DNA of 49,763 bases from Succinivibrionaceae bacterium (GTDB lineage: Bacteria > Pseudomonadota > Gammaproteobacteria > Enterobacterales > Succinivibrionaceae): positions 1 to 49,763 of the forward strand of contig JAEEOK010000081.1 in NCBI GenBank assembly GCA_016284235.1. The letters are read 5' to 3'. A model generated the notes under the pieces. That model ran no database searches, had not been told where the DNA came from, and saw only the letters and a program-made list of their open reading frames with translations. Below are positions 7,424 to 15,523 of this stretch, piece after piece (position 1 is the first letter of the stretch; each line of letters begins with the position of its first letter). A program made the translations under genes and the position numbers.

Positions 7424-8308
7424 ATGGATTTTTTCAAAATATCATGTTTATCAACTGTTTTGGCAGCAGTGTGCTCAATGTCCGGCTGTGCGGTCATGTC
7501 CGAGGATGAATGCCGTTCAGCAAACTGGTATGACAAGGGGTACAGTGACGGAGCCTCCGGTACTGGATCAGCAATGCTCGGAGAATATATTGATGCATGC
7601 AAAAAATATGTGCATGTTGATACTGCGGCATATAATGAAGGACGCAGAAGGGGTGCAGATGTTTTCTGTACTGATGACAATGCATACCAGCTCGGCATGA
7701 ATGGAACGGGTGTTTCCGACATATGCAGGGTTTCATCGAATTATTCAAATTTCGGTGAGTACTACCGCAGGGGAAAGACCGTAAGACAGGAATGCTCATA
7801 CCTGAGGGATATTGATTCCACACTATCCGATATAGAATCATATACAGGTGACAGGAGACTTGGTTTTCTTAATTCTCAGCTTTACAGCAACCGTGACTAT
7901 CTTGAAAGATACCGCTACGAAGCCTCCGATTACTGTGAGTATGTGAAGCAGCACGGGCGCAGCGGAAATTTCAGAACCCGCGATCTGTCAGGAATTATGC
8001 GCGGGATTCCGTATCCGTATGCTCTTGAAAATGCATCAGCCGCTTCGAAAATGCTTAATGATTCTGATGCCGCTCTTGACAGAATCGACAGCAAGATCCG
8101 TGACAGCAACCGCTGTCTTGATCGCAATGACAGCGATTCCGATGCCTACAGACGCTGCAGCAAACAGCTCAGATGCTATGAAAGAGAGTATGACAATCTC
8201 AGACATCATCAGCACAGAGCCATGGAAAAATATTCATCAGGAGGACGTTCAGGAAGTGACAGTCTGAACTGGATAAACGATTATAAGTCATGTGAACGTA
8301 TCTACTGA
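7424..8308 (+). CDS. DUF2799-type outer-membrane lipoprotein
   Basis: Start at 7424 gives a lipoprotein signal peptide (MDFFKISCLSTVLAAVCSMS-GC) with lipidated Cys at residue 22; the longer frame from 7337 adds an untidy basic N-terminus. The mature part has W-x2-G-x2-D-G (NWYDKGYSDGASG) and two further spaced Y/G repeats (YNEGRRRGADVFC, YQLGMNGTG), the signature of DUF2799 lipoproteins. The C-terminal half is Tyr/Arg/Ser/Cys-rich and likely helical. The usual family member is 150-200 aa; this is 294, so the C-terminal half is an extension. Function of the family is unknown. A GC-rich hairpin follows at 8330. Confidence 0.75.
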   Translation: MDFFKISCLSTVLAAVCSMSGCAVMSEDECRSANWYDKGYSDGASGTGSAMLGEYIDACKKYVHVDTAAYNEGRRRGADVFCTDDNAYQLGMNGTGVSDICRVSSNYSNFGEYYRRGKTVRQECSYLRDIDSTLSDIESYTGDRRLGFLNSQLYSNRDYLERYRYEASDYCEYVKQHGRSGNFRTRDLSGIMRGIPYPYALENASAASKMLNDSDAALDRIDSKIRDSNRCLDRNDSDSDAYRRCSKQLRCYEREYDNLRHHQHRAMEKYSSGGRSGSDSLNWINDYKSCERIY

Positions 8309-8329
8309 GAGTTATCATTGATTTTTTTC

Positions 8330-8350
8330 GGCCGCGGTGTTTCCGCGGCC
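8330..8350 (+). terminator. Probable terminator hairpin after the lipoprotein gene
   Basis: GGCCGCGG, loop TGTTT, CCGCGGCC: a perfect 8-bp GC stem 21 bp past the stop. The downstream side (ATCTTGTTCG) is only moderately T-rich, so rho-independent action is likely but not certain. Confidence 0.5.
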
Positions 8351-8395
8351 ATCTTGTTCGTTTGGGTCCGGTTTAAGAATAGCCTTCGTTTTTTG

Positions 8396-8424
8396 TTCAC
8401 TATATGGAATAAATTTTGTAAAAT
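8396..8424 (+). promoter_or_regulatory. Candidate sigma-70 promoter for xseB
   Basis: TTCACT (8396-8401), 17-bp spacer, TAAAAT (8419-8424), 27 bp before the xseB start. The -35 is a weak match. Confidence 0.35.
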
Positions 8425-8450
8425 CATAGAAAATTTTAAGCGGGGATTTT

Positions 8451-8696
8451 ATGGCTGATAAATCTTTTGAAGAATCGGTTGCAGAACTGAATTCCATTCT
8501 TGAACGCCTGAACAGTGAAAATACAACACTTGATGAATCAATAGAATTGTTTTCAAAGGGAATGGGAATTATCGGAACATGCCGAAGACAGCTTGACGAT
8601 GCTCAGAACCGCATTCAGCTTCTTCTGCGTCAGAATACTTCAGAGACATCATTTGTACCCCTTGCTGGCAACGGAGTGCCGCCGGCTCAGAACTAG
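8451..8696 (+). CDS. xseB: Exodeoxyribonuclease VII small subunit
   Basis: At 81 aa this has the usual length for XseB. The conserved core (FEESVAELNSILERLNSE, then LDESIELFSKGM and CRRQLDDAQNRI) is clear and predicts a helical hairpin. XseB binds the large subunit XseA to form the nuclease that degrades single-stranded DNA from both ends; xseA is not in this window. As in E. coli, it precedes ispA and dxs. Here a hairpin with a T-run and 244 bp lie between xseB and ispA, so cotranscription is less certain. Confidence 0.93.
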   Translation: MADKSFEESVAELNSILERLNSENTTLDESIELFSKGMGIIGTCRRQLDDAQNRIQLLLRQNTSETSFVPLAGNGVPPAQN

Positions 8697-8735
8697 AATG
8701 TGTTCGGCTGAAGCAGGACTCCGGATGAATCTGAT

Positions 8736-8789
8736 GCCGGTTCACCGGCTGATACAATAGCATACCGGTCCGGTATGTTTTGTGTTTTT
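8736..8789 (+). terminator. Terminator between xseB and ispA
   Basis: Two adjacent hairpins: GCCGG/CCGGC (8736-8749) and CATACC/GGTATG (8761-8777). The second runs straight into TTTTGTGTTTTT. Good rho-independent layout on the plus strand. Confidence 0.65.
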
Positions 8790-8940
8790 AAGGCAGTCGG
8801 GAGGATCTGCTTTCAAAAAAGAGTAATGTTTGAGAGCCGCATTCGCGGAGAATAGTCAGACGTTTTTAATTTTTTAGATGAAAGCAGATATTTTCAGATT
8901 TATCAGAGTGTGAAGTTTATCGTGGCGGAAATATATTTGT

Positions 8941-9831
8941 ATGAACTTAAAAGAATTATTTGATACCTACCGTACCAGAATAGACAGTGTTTTGAAGCGG
9001 CATATAGATGAACTGCCTGATGTGTCAAACCCGCTGGCTGAAGCAATGGGACACGGTCTTCTGCTCGGAGGGAAAAGAGTCAGACCTTTTCTGGTATACA
9101 GTGTCGGCAGCATGCTTGGTGCGGATGATGAACTGATGGATGCTCCTGCGGCTGCAATAGAATGTATTCATGCCTATTCTCTGATACATGATGATCTGCC
9201 ATGTATGGATAATGATGATCTCAGACGCGGAAAGCCTACTGTGCACAAGCTTTTTGGTGAAGCGCAGGGAATGCTTGCAGGAGATGCTCTTCAGACTCTC
9301 GGTTTTGAGATCCTTTCACATGCCTCTTTTCCGAAAGAGCTTGAATCAAACCAGCTGACTATGATTCGTATCCTGAGTTCATCTACCGGACTGAGAGGAA
9401 TGTGCGGCGGACAGTCTCTTGATCTTCTAGGTGAAAATGCCTCTCTGAGTCTTGAACAGCTTGAAAAGATACATCGTCATAAAACAGGGGCTTTAATTGA
9501 GGCGGCGGTGCTTATGGGAGCTCTCTGTATTCCGCAGATCGACCCGAAGCATTTTGAAACTTTAAGATCCTACGCTTCAGCCATAGGCCTTGCCTTTCAG
9601 GTTCATGATGATGTGCTGGATGTTGTGGGTGATACCGAGGTTCTCGGCAAACCGCAGGGTTCAGACATAGAAAATGCCAAAAGCACATATCCTTCGCTTC
9701 TAGGTCTTGACAAGGCTGTTGAATATGAGCAAAGTCTTTATGTGAAGGCTGTTGAGTGCCTCGAGTCTCTTCCGTATGAAACCGGAGTTCTGAAAGAGTT
9801 TGCAAAGTACATAATAGAGCGGAAAAACTGA
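8941..9831 (+). CDS. ispA: Farnesyl (polyprenyl) diphosphate synthase
   Basis: IspA condenses IPP with DMAPP and geranyl diphosphate to give farnesyl diphosphate, the precursor of undecaprenyl phosphate and quinone side chains. First Asp-rich motif 'DDLPCMDND' near residue 84 and second 'DDVLD' near 222 are intact, as are 'GGKRVRP' and the GQ of 'GGQSLDL'. Length 296 aa is normal. It ends 3 bp before dxs, so the two are translationally close and share a transcript. The SD is weak (GGCGGA about 14 bp upstream). Confidence 0.95.
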   Translation: MNLKELFDTYRTRIDSVLKRHIDELPDVSNPLAEAMGHGLLLGGKRVRPFLVYSVGSMLGADDELMDAPAAAIECIHAYSLIHDDLPCMDNDDLRRGKPTVHKLFGEAQGMLAGDALQTLGFEILSHASFPKELESNQLTMIRILSSSTGLRGMCGGQSLDLLGENASLSLEQLEKIHRHKTGALIEAAVLMGALCIPQIDPKHFETLRSYASAIGLAFQVHDDVLDVVGDTEVLGKPQGSDIENAKSTYPSLLGLDKAVEYEQSLYVKAVECLESLPYETGVLKEFAKYIIERKN

Positions 9832-9834
9832 TCC

Positions 9835-11700
9835 ATGAATGTAGATCCGAAAACATATCCGCTGCTGTCGTGTGCTCTTACTCCCGGTGATCTGAAAAAA
9901 CTGCCGAGTGAGAAGTTGGAGTCGCTGTGCGCGGAACTCAGAGATTTTCTTCTCAAATCAGTAAGCAAAAGTTCCGGTCATCTGGCTTCTGGTCTTGGAG
10001 TGGTGGAACTGACCGTGGCTTTGCACTATGTTTATGATACTCCGCAGGACCAGATCGTGTGGGATGTCGGTCATCAGGCATATCCCCATAAAATTCTGAC
10101 CGGCCGTGCATCGGAACTTGAAACCATCAGACGCAGAAACGGTCTTCACTCATTTCCTTGGAGGGATGAAAGTGAGTACGATCCTGTTTCGGTAGGTCAT
10201 GCCAGTACATCTGTCGGCATGGCTCTTGGCATGTCGGTCGCAAATACTCTTAAGGGGCTTGAAAACAGGACTGTTGCAGTTTTGGGTGACGGCGCCCTTA
10301 CAGGCGGTATGGTCTATGAGGCAATGAACCAGGCCGGCGGTCTGAAGGCAAATATGCTAGTGGTTCTTAATGACAATGAAAATTCCATTTCATCCACAGT
10401 AGGTGCTCTGTCCACTACTCTGAGCAATTTTATTGCCAGCCCTTTGTACAATGATCTCAGCAGCCGCGCCAACAGTGTTCTTGAGAATTTTCCTCTGATA
10501 AAGAAACTGGCCAACAAAACAGGGGAGCATGTAAAGGGCATGGTTCTGCCGAGCACTCTGTTTGAAGAGCTCGGTTTCAATTACGTCGGTCCTATCGACG
10601 GTCACAATGTTAACGGCCTTGTGGAAATGCTTCAGAAACTGAAGAGTCTTAAAGGTCCTCAGCTGCTTCATATTGTTACCCAGAAGGGTAAGGGATACGA
10701 ACCGGCAGAGCATAATCCGTCTCTTTATCACGGCGTTCCGCAGTTTCAGCTGGATCATGAGCTTCCGCAGAATAATAAAAAATCGTATTCATCCGTTTTC
10801 GGACAGTTTCTGATGGAGCAGGCTCAGAAGGATCCTCTGATGGTGGCGGTTACACCTGCCATGAAGGACGGTTCGGGAATGGCTGAGTTTGCGGAAAAAT
10901 ATCCGGACAGATTCTTTGATGTTGCAATTGCCGAACAGCATGCCATCACTTTCAGCGGCGGAATGGCAATTAATGGACTTCATCCAATTGTCTGCGTATA
11001 TTCCTCATTTCTGCAGCGGGCATATGATCAGATTATTCATGATATAGCTATCCAGAATACTTCCGTTGTGATAGCTGTTGACAGGGCCGGTATTGTGGGT
11101 GCGGACGGTCCGACCCATCAGGGTATTTTCGATATAGCATATCTTAGAACTGTTCCTAATCTTACCATTCTTGCACCTTCTTGTTTTGAAGAACTTACCA
11201 GAATGCTGGAGTATGCGTCGAGGTTTGAAGGTTCTGTTGCCATCAGATATCCAAGAGGCGGTGAACTGGGCGTCAGCAGAAGCGGGTACGGCCCTCTTGA
11301 AACCGGACGCGGTCAGGTTGTCAGAAACGGAGACCATATAGTCATTATGAATTTCGGTGCTCTTCTTTCGTATGCCCTTGATGCCGGAGAGCAGCTTGAT
11401 GCTGAGGTCTGTGATATGCGGTATGTCAAACCTCTTGATCAGAATTTTGTTCTGATGGAGGCAATCCGTGCGGGCAAGCTTGTGGTTACCCTTGAGGATG
11501 GTATTGTAAGCGGGGGAGCAGGTTCACAGGTGTCCCAGATTATAGCAGCCAGCAGCTGTCCTGTACCGGTGCTGAATATCGGTATCGGAGATCAGTTCGT
11601 GGAGCAGGGCAAACCGGAGGAACTCTACCATGAGCTTGGAATGGATGCAGAGGGTATTGTAAGGAAGATTCATGAGTTCATGCAGGTGCATGAACTGTAG
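9835..11700 (+). CDS. dxs: 1-deoxy-D-xylulose-5-phosphate synthase
   Basis: First step of the MEP pathway: pyruvate plus glyceraldehyde 3-phosphate give DXP, using thiamine diphosphate. The 621-aa protein shows 'VWDVGHQAYPHKILTGR', the ThDP/Mg motif 'GDGALTGG…NDNENSIS', the catalytic Glu region 'DVAIAEQHA' and 'DRAGIVGADGPTHQG'. It starts 3 bp after ispA, as in the E. coli cluster. With ispA and ispE (30573) it puts two MEP genes and one prenyl synthase in this window. Confidence 0.97.
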   Translation: MNVDPKTYPLLSCALTPGDLKKLPSEKLESLCAELRDFLLKSVSKSSGHLASGLGVVELTVALHYVYDTPQDQIVWDVGHQAYPHKILTGRASELETIRRRNGLHSFPWRDESEYDPVSVGHASTSVGMALGMSVANTLKGLENRTVAVLGDGALTGGMVYEAMNQAGGLKANMLVVLNDNENSISSTVGALSTTLSNFIASPLYNDLSSRANSVLENFPLIKKLANKTGEHVKGMVLPSTLFEELGFNYVGPIDGHNVNGLVEMLQKLKSLKGPQLLHIVTQKGKGYEPAEHNPSLYHGVPQFQLDHELPQNNKKSYSSVFGQFLMEQAQKDPLMVAVTPAMKDGSGMAEFAEKYPDRFFDVAIAEQHAITFSGGMAINGLHPIVCVYSSFLQRAYDQIIHDIAIQNTSVVIAVDRAGIVGADGPTHQGIFDIAYLRTVPNLTILAPSCFEELTRMLEYASRFEGSVAIRYPRGGELGVSRSGYGPLETGRGQVVRNGDHIVIMNFGALLSYALDAGEQLDAEVCDMRYVKPLDQNFVLMEAIRAGKLVVTLEDGIVSGGAGSQVSQIIAASSCPVPVLNIGIGDQFVEQGKPEELYHELGMDAEGIVRKIHEFMQVHEL

Positions 11701-11724
11701 TTTTTTTATGGGAGAAAAGAAAGT

Positions 11725-12210
11725 ATGCCGTCATTCGATATTGTTTCCGAAGTTGAAATGAATGAAATTCAGAATACAGTTGACAATTCCAACCGTGAAC
11801 TGCAGTCGAGATTTGATTTCAGAGGCGTGGAGGCTTCTTTTGAACTTAAGGACGAGATAATCAAGCTGGAAGCGGATGCTGATTTTCAGATTAAGCAGAT
11901 GACTGATATTTTGCGGGATAAGGCTGCAAAGCGGAAAATTGATCCTTCCGTATTTGATCAGTCTGCCGAGATTACTCATTCCGGCAAAAAATACTATAAG
12001 GATATCAAGCTCAAGAAGGGCATTCCTATGGATATAGCAAAGAAGCTGGTTAAGATTATCAAGGATTCCAAGATGAAGGTTCAGACTCAGATCCAGGGTG
12101 ATTCGGTGCGCGTAACCGGAAAGAGTCGTGATGATCTGCAGTCGGCAATTCAGCTCGTCAGAAATTCAGATCTCGGACAGCCGTTCCAGTTTAACAACTT
12201 CAGGGATTGA
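11725..12210 (+). CDS. yajQ: YajQ-family nucleotide/cyclic di-GMP-binding protein
   Basis: The N-terminus '[21 protein letters not shown]' and '[13 protein letters not shown]' are diagnostic of YajQ (UPF0234), which has two ferredoxin-like halves. Members bind tRNA/nucleotides, and in Xanthomonas a YajQ protein is a cyclic di-GMP effector. Length 161 aa is standard. It starts 24 bp after dxs with SD GGGAGA and likely ends that operon, because a terminator follows at 12305. A diguanylate cyclase gene is present at 43082. Confidence 0.93.
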   Translation: MPSFDIVSEVEMNEIQNTVDNSNRELQSRFDFRGVEASFELKDEIIKLEADADFQIKQMTDILRDKAAKRKIDPSVFDQSAEITHSGKKYYKDIKLKKGIPMDIAKKLVKIIKDSKMKVQTQIQGDSVRVTGKSRDDLQSAIQLVRNSDLGQPFQFNNFRD

Positions 12211-12304
12211 TTGTACTGGACAGTCCCTGTGACAGATTTAGAGTATCTTGGCGTGAATACAGAAGAGATACACAGCAGCGGATCAGTTGAGATTCTTTTT
12301 CTTT

Positions 12305-12334
12305 GCCTTGGAATTTTGATCTGAGGCTTTTTTT
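12305..12334 (+). terminator. Rho-independent terminator after yajQ
   Basis: GCCTTGGA, loop ATTTTGA, TCTGAGGC (8 bp with two G-U pairs), then seven T. It ends 30 bp before ampG, so ampG needs read-through or a promoter overlapping the hairpin. Confidence 0.7.
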
Positions 12335-12364
12335 ATTAATTACCTTTGGACAGATATAGTTTAT

Positions 12365-13693
12365 ATGGATACAGATGCGACAGGCGGTGAGCAGAAACCT
12401 AAAGCCGATGACAGAAAATTACTTCAGCTGATTTTTTCTAAAAACGCATTGATCTGCATGATCCTTGGTTTTTCTTCCGGACTTCCTTTTTTTATACTGG
12501 TCAGTCTTCTCCCAATATGGCTCAGAACCGGCGGTATAGATCTTAAAACCATAGGACTTTTTTCTCTTCTGATGTTTCCCTATAACTGGAAATTTCTGTG
12601 GTCGCCTCTTTGTGACAGGTTTTCCGTCAGAACGTTTGGCAGACGGCGCACGTGGATGCTGGGAACTCAGATTCTTCTCCTGGTACTGTGCCTGACACTC
12701 TCTTTCTGCAATCCTGCTCAGAATTTGCAGCTCGTGCTTGTTCTTGCCGCCGCCGTGGCATTGGCAAGTGCTACTCAGGATATTGCCATTGATGCATACC
12801 GCCGTGAAATCCTTTCGGATCGGGAACTTGGATTCGGCACCAGTGTTCACGTTAATTTCTACAGACTTTCACAGCTGATTCCGGGGAGTCTTGCTCTTAT
12901 ACTTGCCGATTTTCTGGATTGGCAGGTTGCTTTCATTTTTTCAACTCTTTTCCTTATACCTGGAGTTCTTCTTTCAATTTTTATGAAGGAGCCTGAATTT
13001 TACAGCAAGCTTCGCGGATTCAAGGAATCGGTAACAGCTCCCTTCAAGGAATTTTTTTCCCGCATGGGATTAAAGGGAGCCTTTTTTTTCTTATTTTTCC
13101 TTTTTGCCTATAAACTTGGTGATTCCATGGCAACGGCGCTTATTACACCGTTTTATACAGATATGGGTTTTTCTCCCTCCCAGATTGGAACAACAGCAAA
13201 AATCATTGGTACCTCCGCATCCATTATAGGAGCTCTTATCGGCGGAATTATCATGATTAAAATAGGGATCAACAGGGCTCTGTGGTATTTCGGATTTGTT
13301 CAGATTGTTACGATACTGGGATTTGCTCTTCTCTGCGGATACAGACAGAATATTTATGTTCTTGGACTGGCGGTTGCAGGAGAGTACCTTGGAGTCGGTC
13401 TCGGAACAGCATCCTTCACGGCTTTTATTGCAAGAGCCACAAATCCAGCCTTCACCGCCACTCAGTTTGCACTTTTTACATCAATAGCGGCGCTGCCAAG
13501 AGTTCTGTGCAACAGCTTCACAGGTTATCTGGTTGAGAGTCTGGGGTGGTTTACCTTCTTCTGCTGCTGCTATGTTCTTGCGATTCCTGGAATGCTGCTT
13601 CTGTTCAAGGTTGCACCCTTTAATGCGGATGCACAGGCGGATCCCGACGGAAATGCTGAAAAAACAGCAATCGGCGGAGAAAAGAAAATCTGA
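12365..13693 (+). CDS. ampG: AmpG-family muropeptide permease
   Basis: AmpG imports GlcNAc-anhydroMurNAc peptides from the periplasm for cell-wall recycling. This 442-aa major-facilitator protein carries 'GFSSGLPFFILVSLLPIWLR', 'GIDLKTIGLFSL', 'FLWSPLCDRF', 'GRRRTWMLGTQILLL' and 'SATQDIAIDAYRREIL', all landmark AmpG segments, with about 12 membrane spans. The N-terminus before the first span is longer (about 36 aa) than in E. coli. No clear SD at the ATG. Mpl, encoded at 21836, works in the same recycling pathway. Confidence 0.9.
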   Translation: MDTDATGGEQKPKADDRKLLQLIFSKNALICMILGFSSGLPFFILVSLLPIWLRTGGIDLKTIGLFSLLMFPYNWKFLWSPLCDRFSVRTFGRRRTWMLGTQILLLVLCLTLSFCNPAQNLQLVLVLAAAVALASATQDIAIDAYRREILSDRELGFGTSVHVNFYRLSQLIPGSLALILADFLDWQVAFIFSTLFLIPGVLLSIFMKEPEFYSKLRGFKESVTAPFKEFFSRMGLKGAFFFLFFLFAYKLGDSMATALITPFYTDMGFSPSQIGTTAKIIGTSASIIGALIGGIIMIKIGINRALWYFGFVQIVTILGFALLCGYRQNIYVLGLAVAGEYLGVGLGTASFTAFIARATNPAFTATQFALFTSIAALPRVLCNSFTGYLVESLGWFTFFCCCYVLAIPGMLLLFKVAPFNADAQADPDGNAEKTAIGGEKKI

Positions 13694-13729
13694 CGGAAAC
13701 TTATGTGCTTCAGTGCACGGGGAATTTTA

Positions 13730-14080
13730 ATGGACTGCGTTTTTATTGAAAAACTTAGGGTGGACTGTATTATAGGCATTTACGAAGAGGAAAAGAAAAA
13801 TCCTCAGGCGGTTATTGTCGACTGTGATATCTATTATAGGAACAGAGGAGCAGGTCAGTCTGATGACTACAGACTGGTTATTGATTATGCACTGGTCTGC
13901 AGAGATATTACGGATTTGCTTCAGTCTTCCCGTTTTGAACTGGTGGAGACAGCTGCGGAAAGAATTTGTGAAATGATTCTCGGCAGATACGGTGCGGAGA
14001 AAATACGCATAAAAATATCAAAACCCGAGGCGGTGCCTGAAGCTGCTGCTGTCGGTGTGATAATAGAGCGCTCTTTATGA
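13730..14080 (+). CDS. folB: Dihydroneopterin aldolase
   Basis: Converts 7,8-dihydroneopterin to 6-hydroxymethyl-dihydropterin in folate synthesis (and may epimerise it). Start at 13730 has GGGGA upstream and matches the family N-terminus (FIEKLRVDCIIGIYEEE). 'VIDYALVCRDI' and 'FELVETAAERI' hold the conserved Tyr and Glu, and 'IKISKPEAVPEAAAVGV' holds the catalytic Lys. 116 aa, normal length. Its stop overlaps the folK start by 4 bp (ATGA), so the two are coupled. Confidence 0.93.
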   Translation: MDCVFIEKLRVDCIIGIYEEEKKNPQAVIVDCDIYYRNRGAGQSDDYRLVIDYALVCRDITDLLQSSRFELVETAAERICEMILGRYGAEKIRIKISKPEAVPEAAAVGVIIERSL

Positions 14081-14544
14081 AAAAGGTTTTTATCGGCATG
14101 GGATCCAACCAGGAGGCGGAGATCCATCTTGCAATGGGTGCCGGACTTATGCATGATTTGATTGCAGATCTGTCTTTTTCATCCTGCTATCAGTCTAAAT
14201 CAAGATCCTACGGTGCAGATTATCTTAATCTTGCTGCCTTCGGATACTGTTCTTTACCGTGGGATCAGCTGAGGTTGTCTCTTAAGCGGATAGAAAGTGT
14301 ATGCGGCAGGATCAGAAATCAAAAGGACGAGTGCATCATTGATCTTGATTTACTGTGGTTTGAGGGTGTCACGGTAGAAAATCTTCTTCCCCATCCTGAT
14401 CTGTGGCGGAGATCATATGTTGCGGTTCCTGTGTTTGAACTGTGCTCGGATGCAGGAATTCCTTTTCCCGGAGATCCTCCTGATGAAGCGATTCTTGGAA
14501 TCTTATCGAATGAATTGAAACTAGTTGAATTTAAGGTGCATTAA
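14077..14544 (+). CDS. folK: HPPK (2-amino-4-hydroxy-6-hydroxymethyl-dihydropteridine pyrophosphokinase)
   Basis: Transfers pyrophosphate from ATP to the pterin made by FolB. The N-terminal 'FIGMGSNQE' and the Mg/ATP signature 'CIIDLDLLWF' followed by 'LPHPDLWRRSYVAVPVFEL' identify it. The first part of the usual loop 2/3 region is more diverged than in E. coli (a Cys/Ser-rich 'SFSSCYQSKS'). 155 aa, normal length. Overlaps folB and is immediately followed by uppP. Confidence 0.88.
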   Translation: MKKVFIGMGSNQEAEIHLAMGAGLMHDLIADLSFSSCYQSKSRSYGADYLNLAAFGYCSLPWDQLRLSLKRIESVCGRIRNQKDECIIDLDLLWFEGVTVENLLPHPDLWRRSYVAVPVFELCSDAGIPFPGDPPDEAILGILSNELKLVEFKVH

Positions 14545-15381
14545 ATGGATTTAATCCAGATTGTTATTCTTTCTCTTATTCAGGGACTTACTGAATTTCT
14601 TCCGATTTCATCTTCGGCTCATCTTATTCTGCCATCAAAGCTTCTAGGCTGGGAGGATCAGGGCGTGGCCTTTGATGTGGCTTGTCATGTAGGAACTCTT
14701 CTGGCTGTTATCCTTTTCTATTTCGACCGGCTGAAAAAAATTACCGCAGACTGGTTCAAGAGTCTTAAAAGCAGACAGCAGACCGCTGACAGCAGGCTGG
14801 GATGGTTTATTATTATTTCAACCATACCTGTCTGTCTGGCCGGACTTCTGCTGAATCATCTGATTGAAGAGGTATTTCGTGATAAAGCGGAAATTGTCAT
14901 TGCTATTACAACGGTTTCCTTTGGTATACTTCTGTGGATTGCCGACGTGTACTGCAGGAAAAAGCAGAATGCAGTAACCGTCGCAACCATGCCGCTTGTG
15001 ATTGCTGTTGCCATAGGTTTATCTCAGATCCTTGCATTTGTTCCAGGTACATCAAGATCCGGAATCTCTATAACAGTTGCTCTTTTTCTCGGACTGACCC
15101 GTAAGGATGCCGCTGATTATTCTTTTCTGCTTTCCATACCTTTGATAATGGCTGCAGGATGCTATTCCGGACTTAAGGTTGCAATGTCAGAGACAACAGG
15201 AGCGGCGGATCCTCTCAGCATGCTTCTGGGCATTGTTCTTTCGTTTATCAGTGCATACATTGTAATCAAACTGTTTATACGTTATATCAGCAGGATTGGT
15301 ATGACGCCTTTTGTTATCTACAGACTTCTGCTCGGGGGAATTCTGTTTTATGTTGTACTTACTGCCGCCGGTGGTGCGTAG
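14545..15381 (+). CDS. uppP: Undecaprenyl-diphosphatase UppP/BacA
   Basis: Integral membrane phosphatase that recycles undecaprenyl diphosphate to the monophosphate carrier used for peptidoglycan. 'LSLIQGLTEFLPISSSAHLIL' carries the catalytic (E/Q)xxxE motif and a second conserved segment is 'FVPGTSRSGISITVALFLG' with the key Arg. 278 aa with about eight spans, as expected. It starts at the base after the folK stop, so folB-folK-uppP form one operon. Convergent with cca. Confidence 0.95.
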   Translation: MDLIQIVILSLIQGLTEFLPISSSAHLILPSKLLGWEDQGVAFDVACHVGTLLAVILFYFDRLKKITADWFKSLKSRQQTADSRLGWFIIISTIPVCLAGLLLNHLIEEVFRDKAEIVIAITTVSFGILLWIADVYCRKKQNAVTVATMPLVIAVAIGLSQILAFVPGTSRSGISITVALFLGLTRKDAADYSFLLSIPLIMAAGCYSGLKVAMSETTGAADPLSMLLGIVLSFISAYIVIKLFIRYISRIGMTPFVIYRLLLGGILFYVVLTAAGGA

Positions 15382-15448
15382 CGGCGGATGAATACGGCTG
15401 TTAACAGGCAAGTAAAATAGACTCGTGCCGCGTTTTATGCATTTGAAA

Positions 15449-15480
15449 CTGCACTTCTCGTTATGAAACGGGGAGTGCAG
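15449..15480 (-). terminator. Hairpin between convergent uppP and cca
   Basis: A 14-bp stem (two G-U pairs), arms CTGCACTTCTCGTT and AACGGGGAGTGCAG, loop ATGA. Read on the minus strand it is followed by GTTTCAAA, a weak T-run, so it best serves cca but may block both directions. Confidence 0.5.
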
Positions 15481-15523
15481 AAAGGAAAATGTGCGAAGCC
15501 GGTTCTGATGAGGCACGATCCTG

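Noticed and set aside
9832-9834. TPP riboswitch near dxs or thiI
   Set aside because: dxs starts 3 bp after ispA, and the thiI upstream region lacks the THI-box core.
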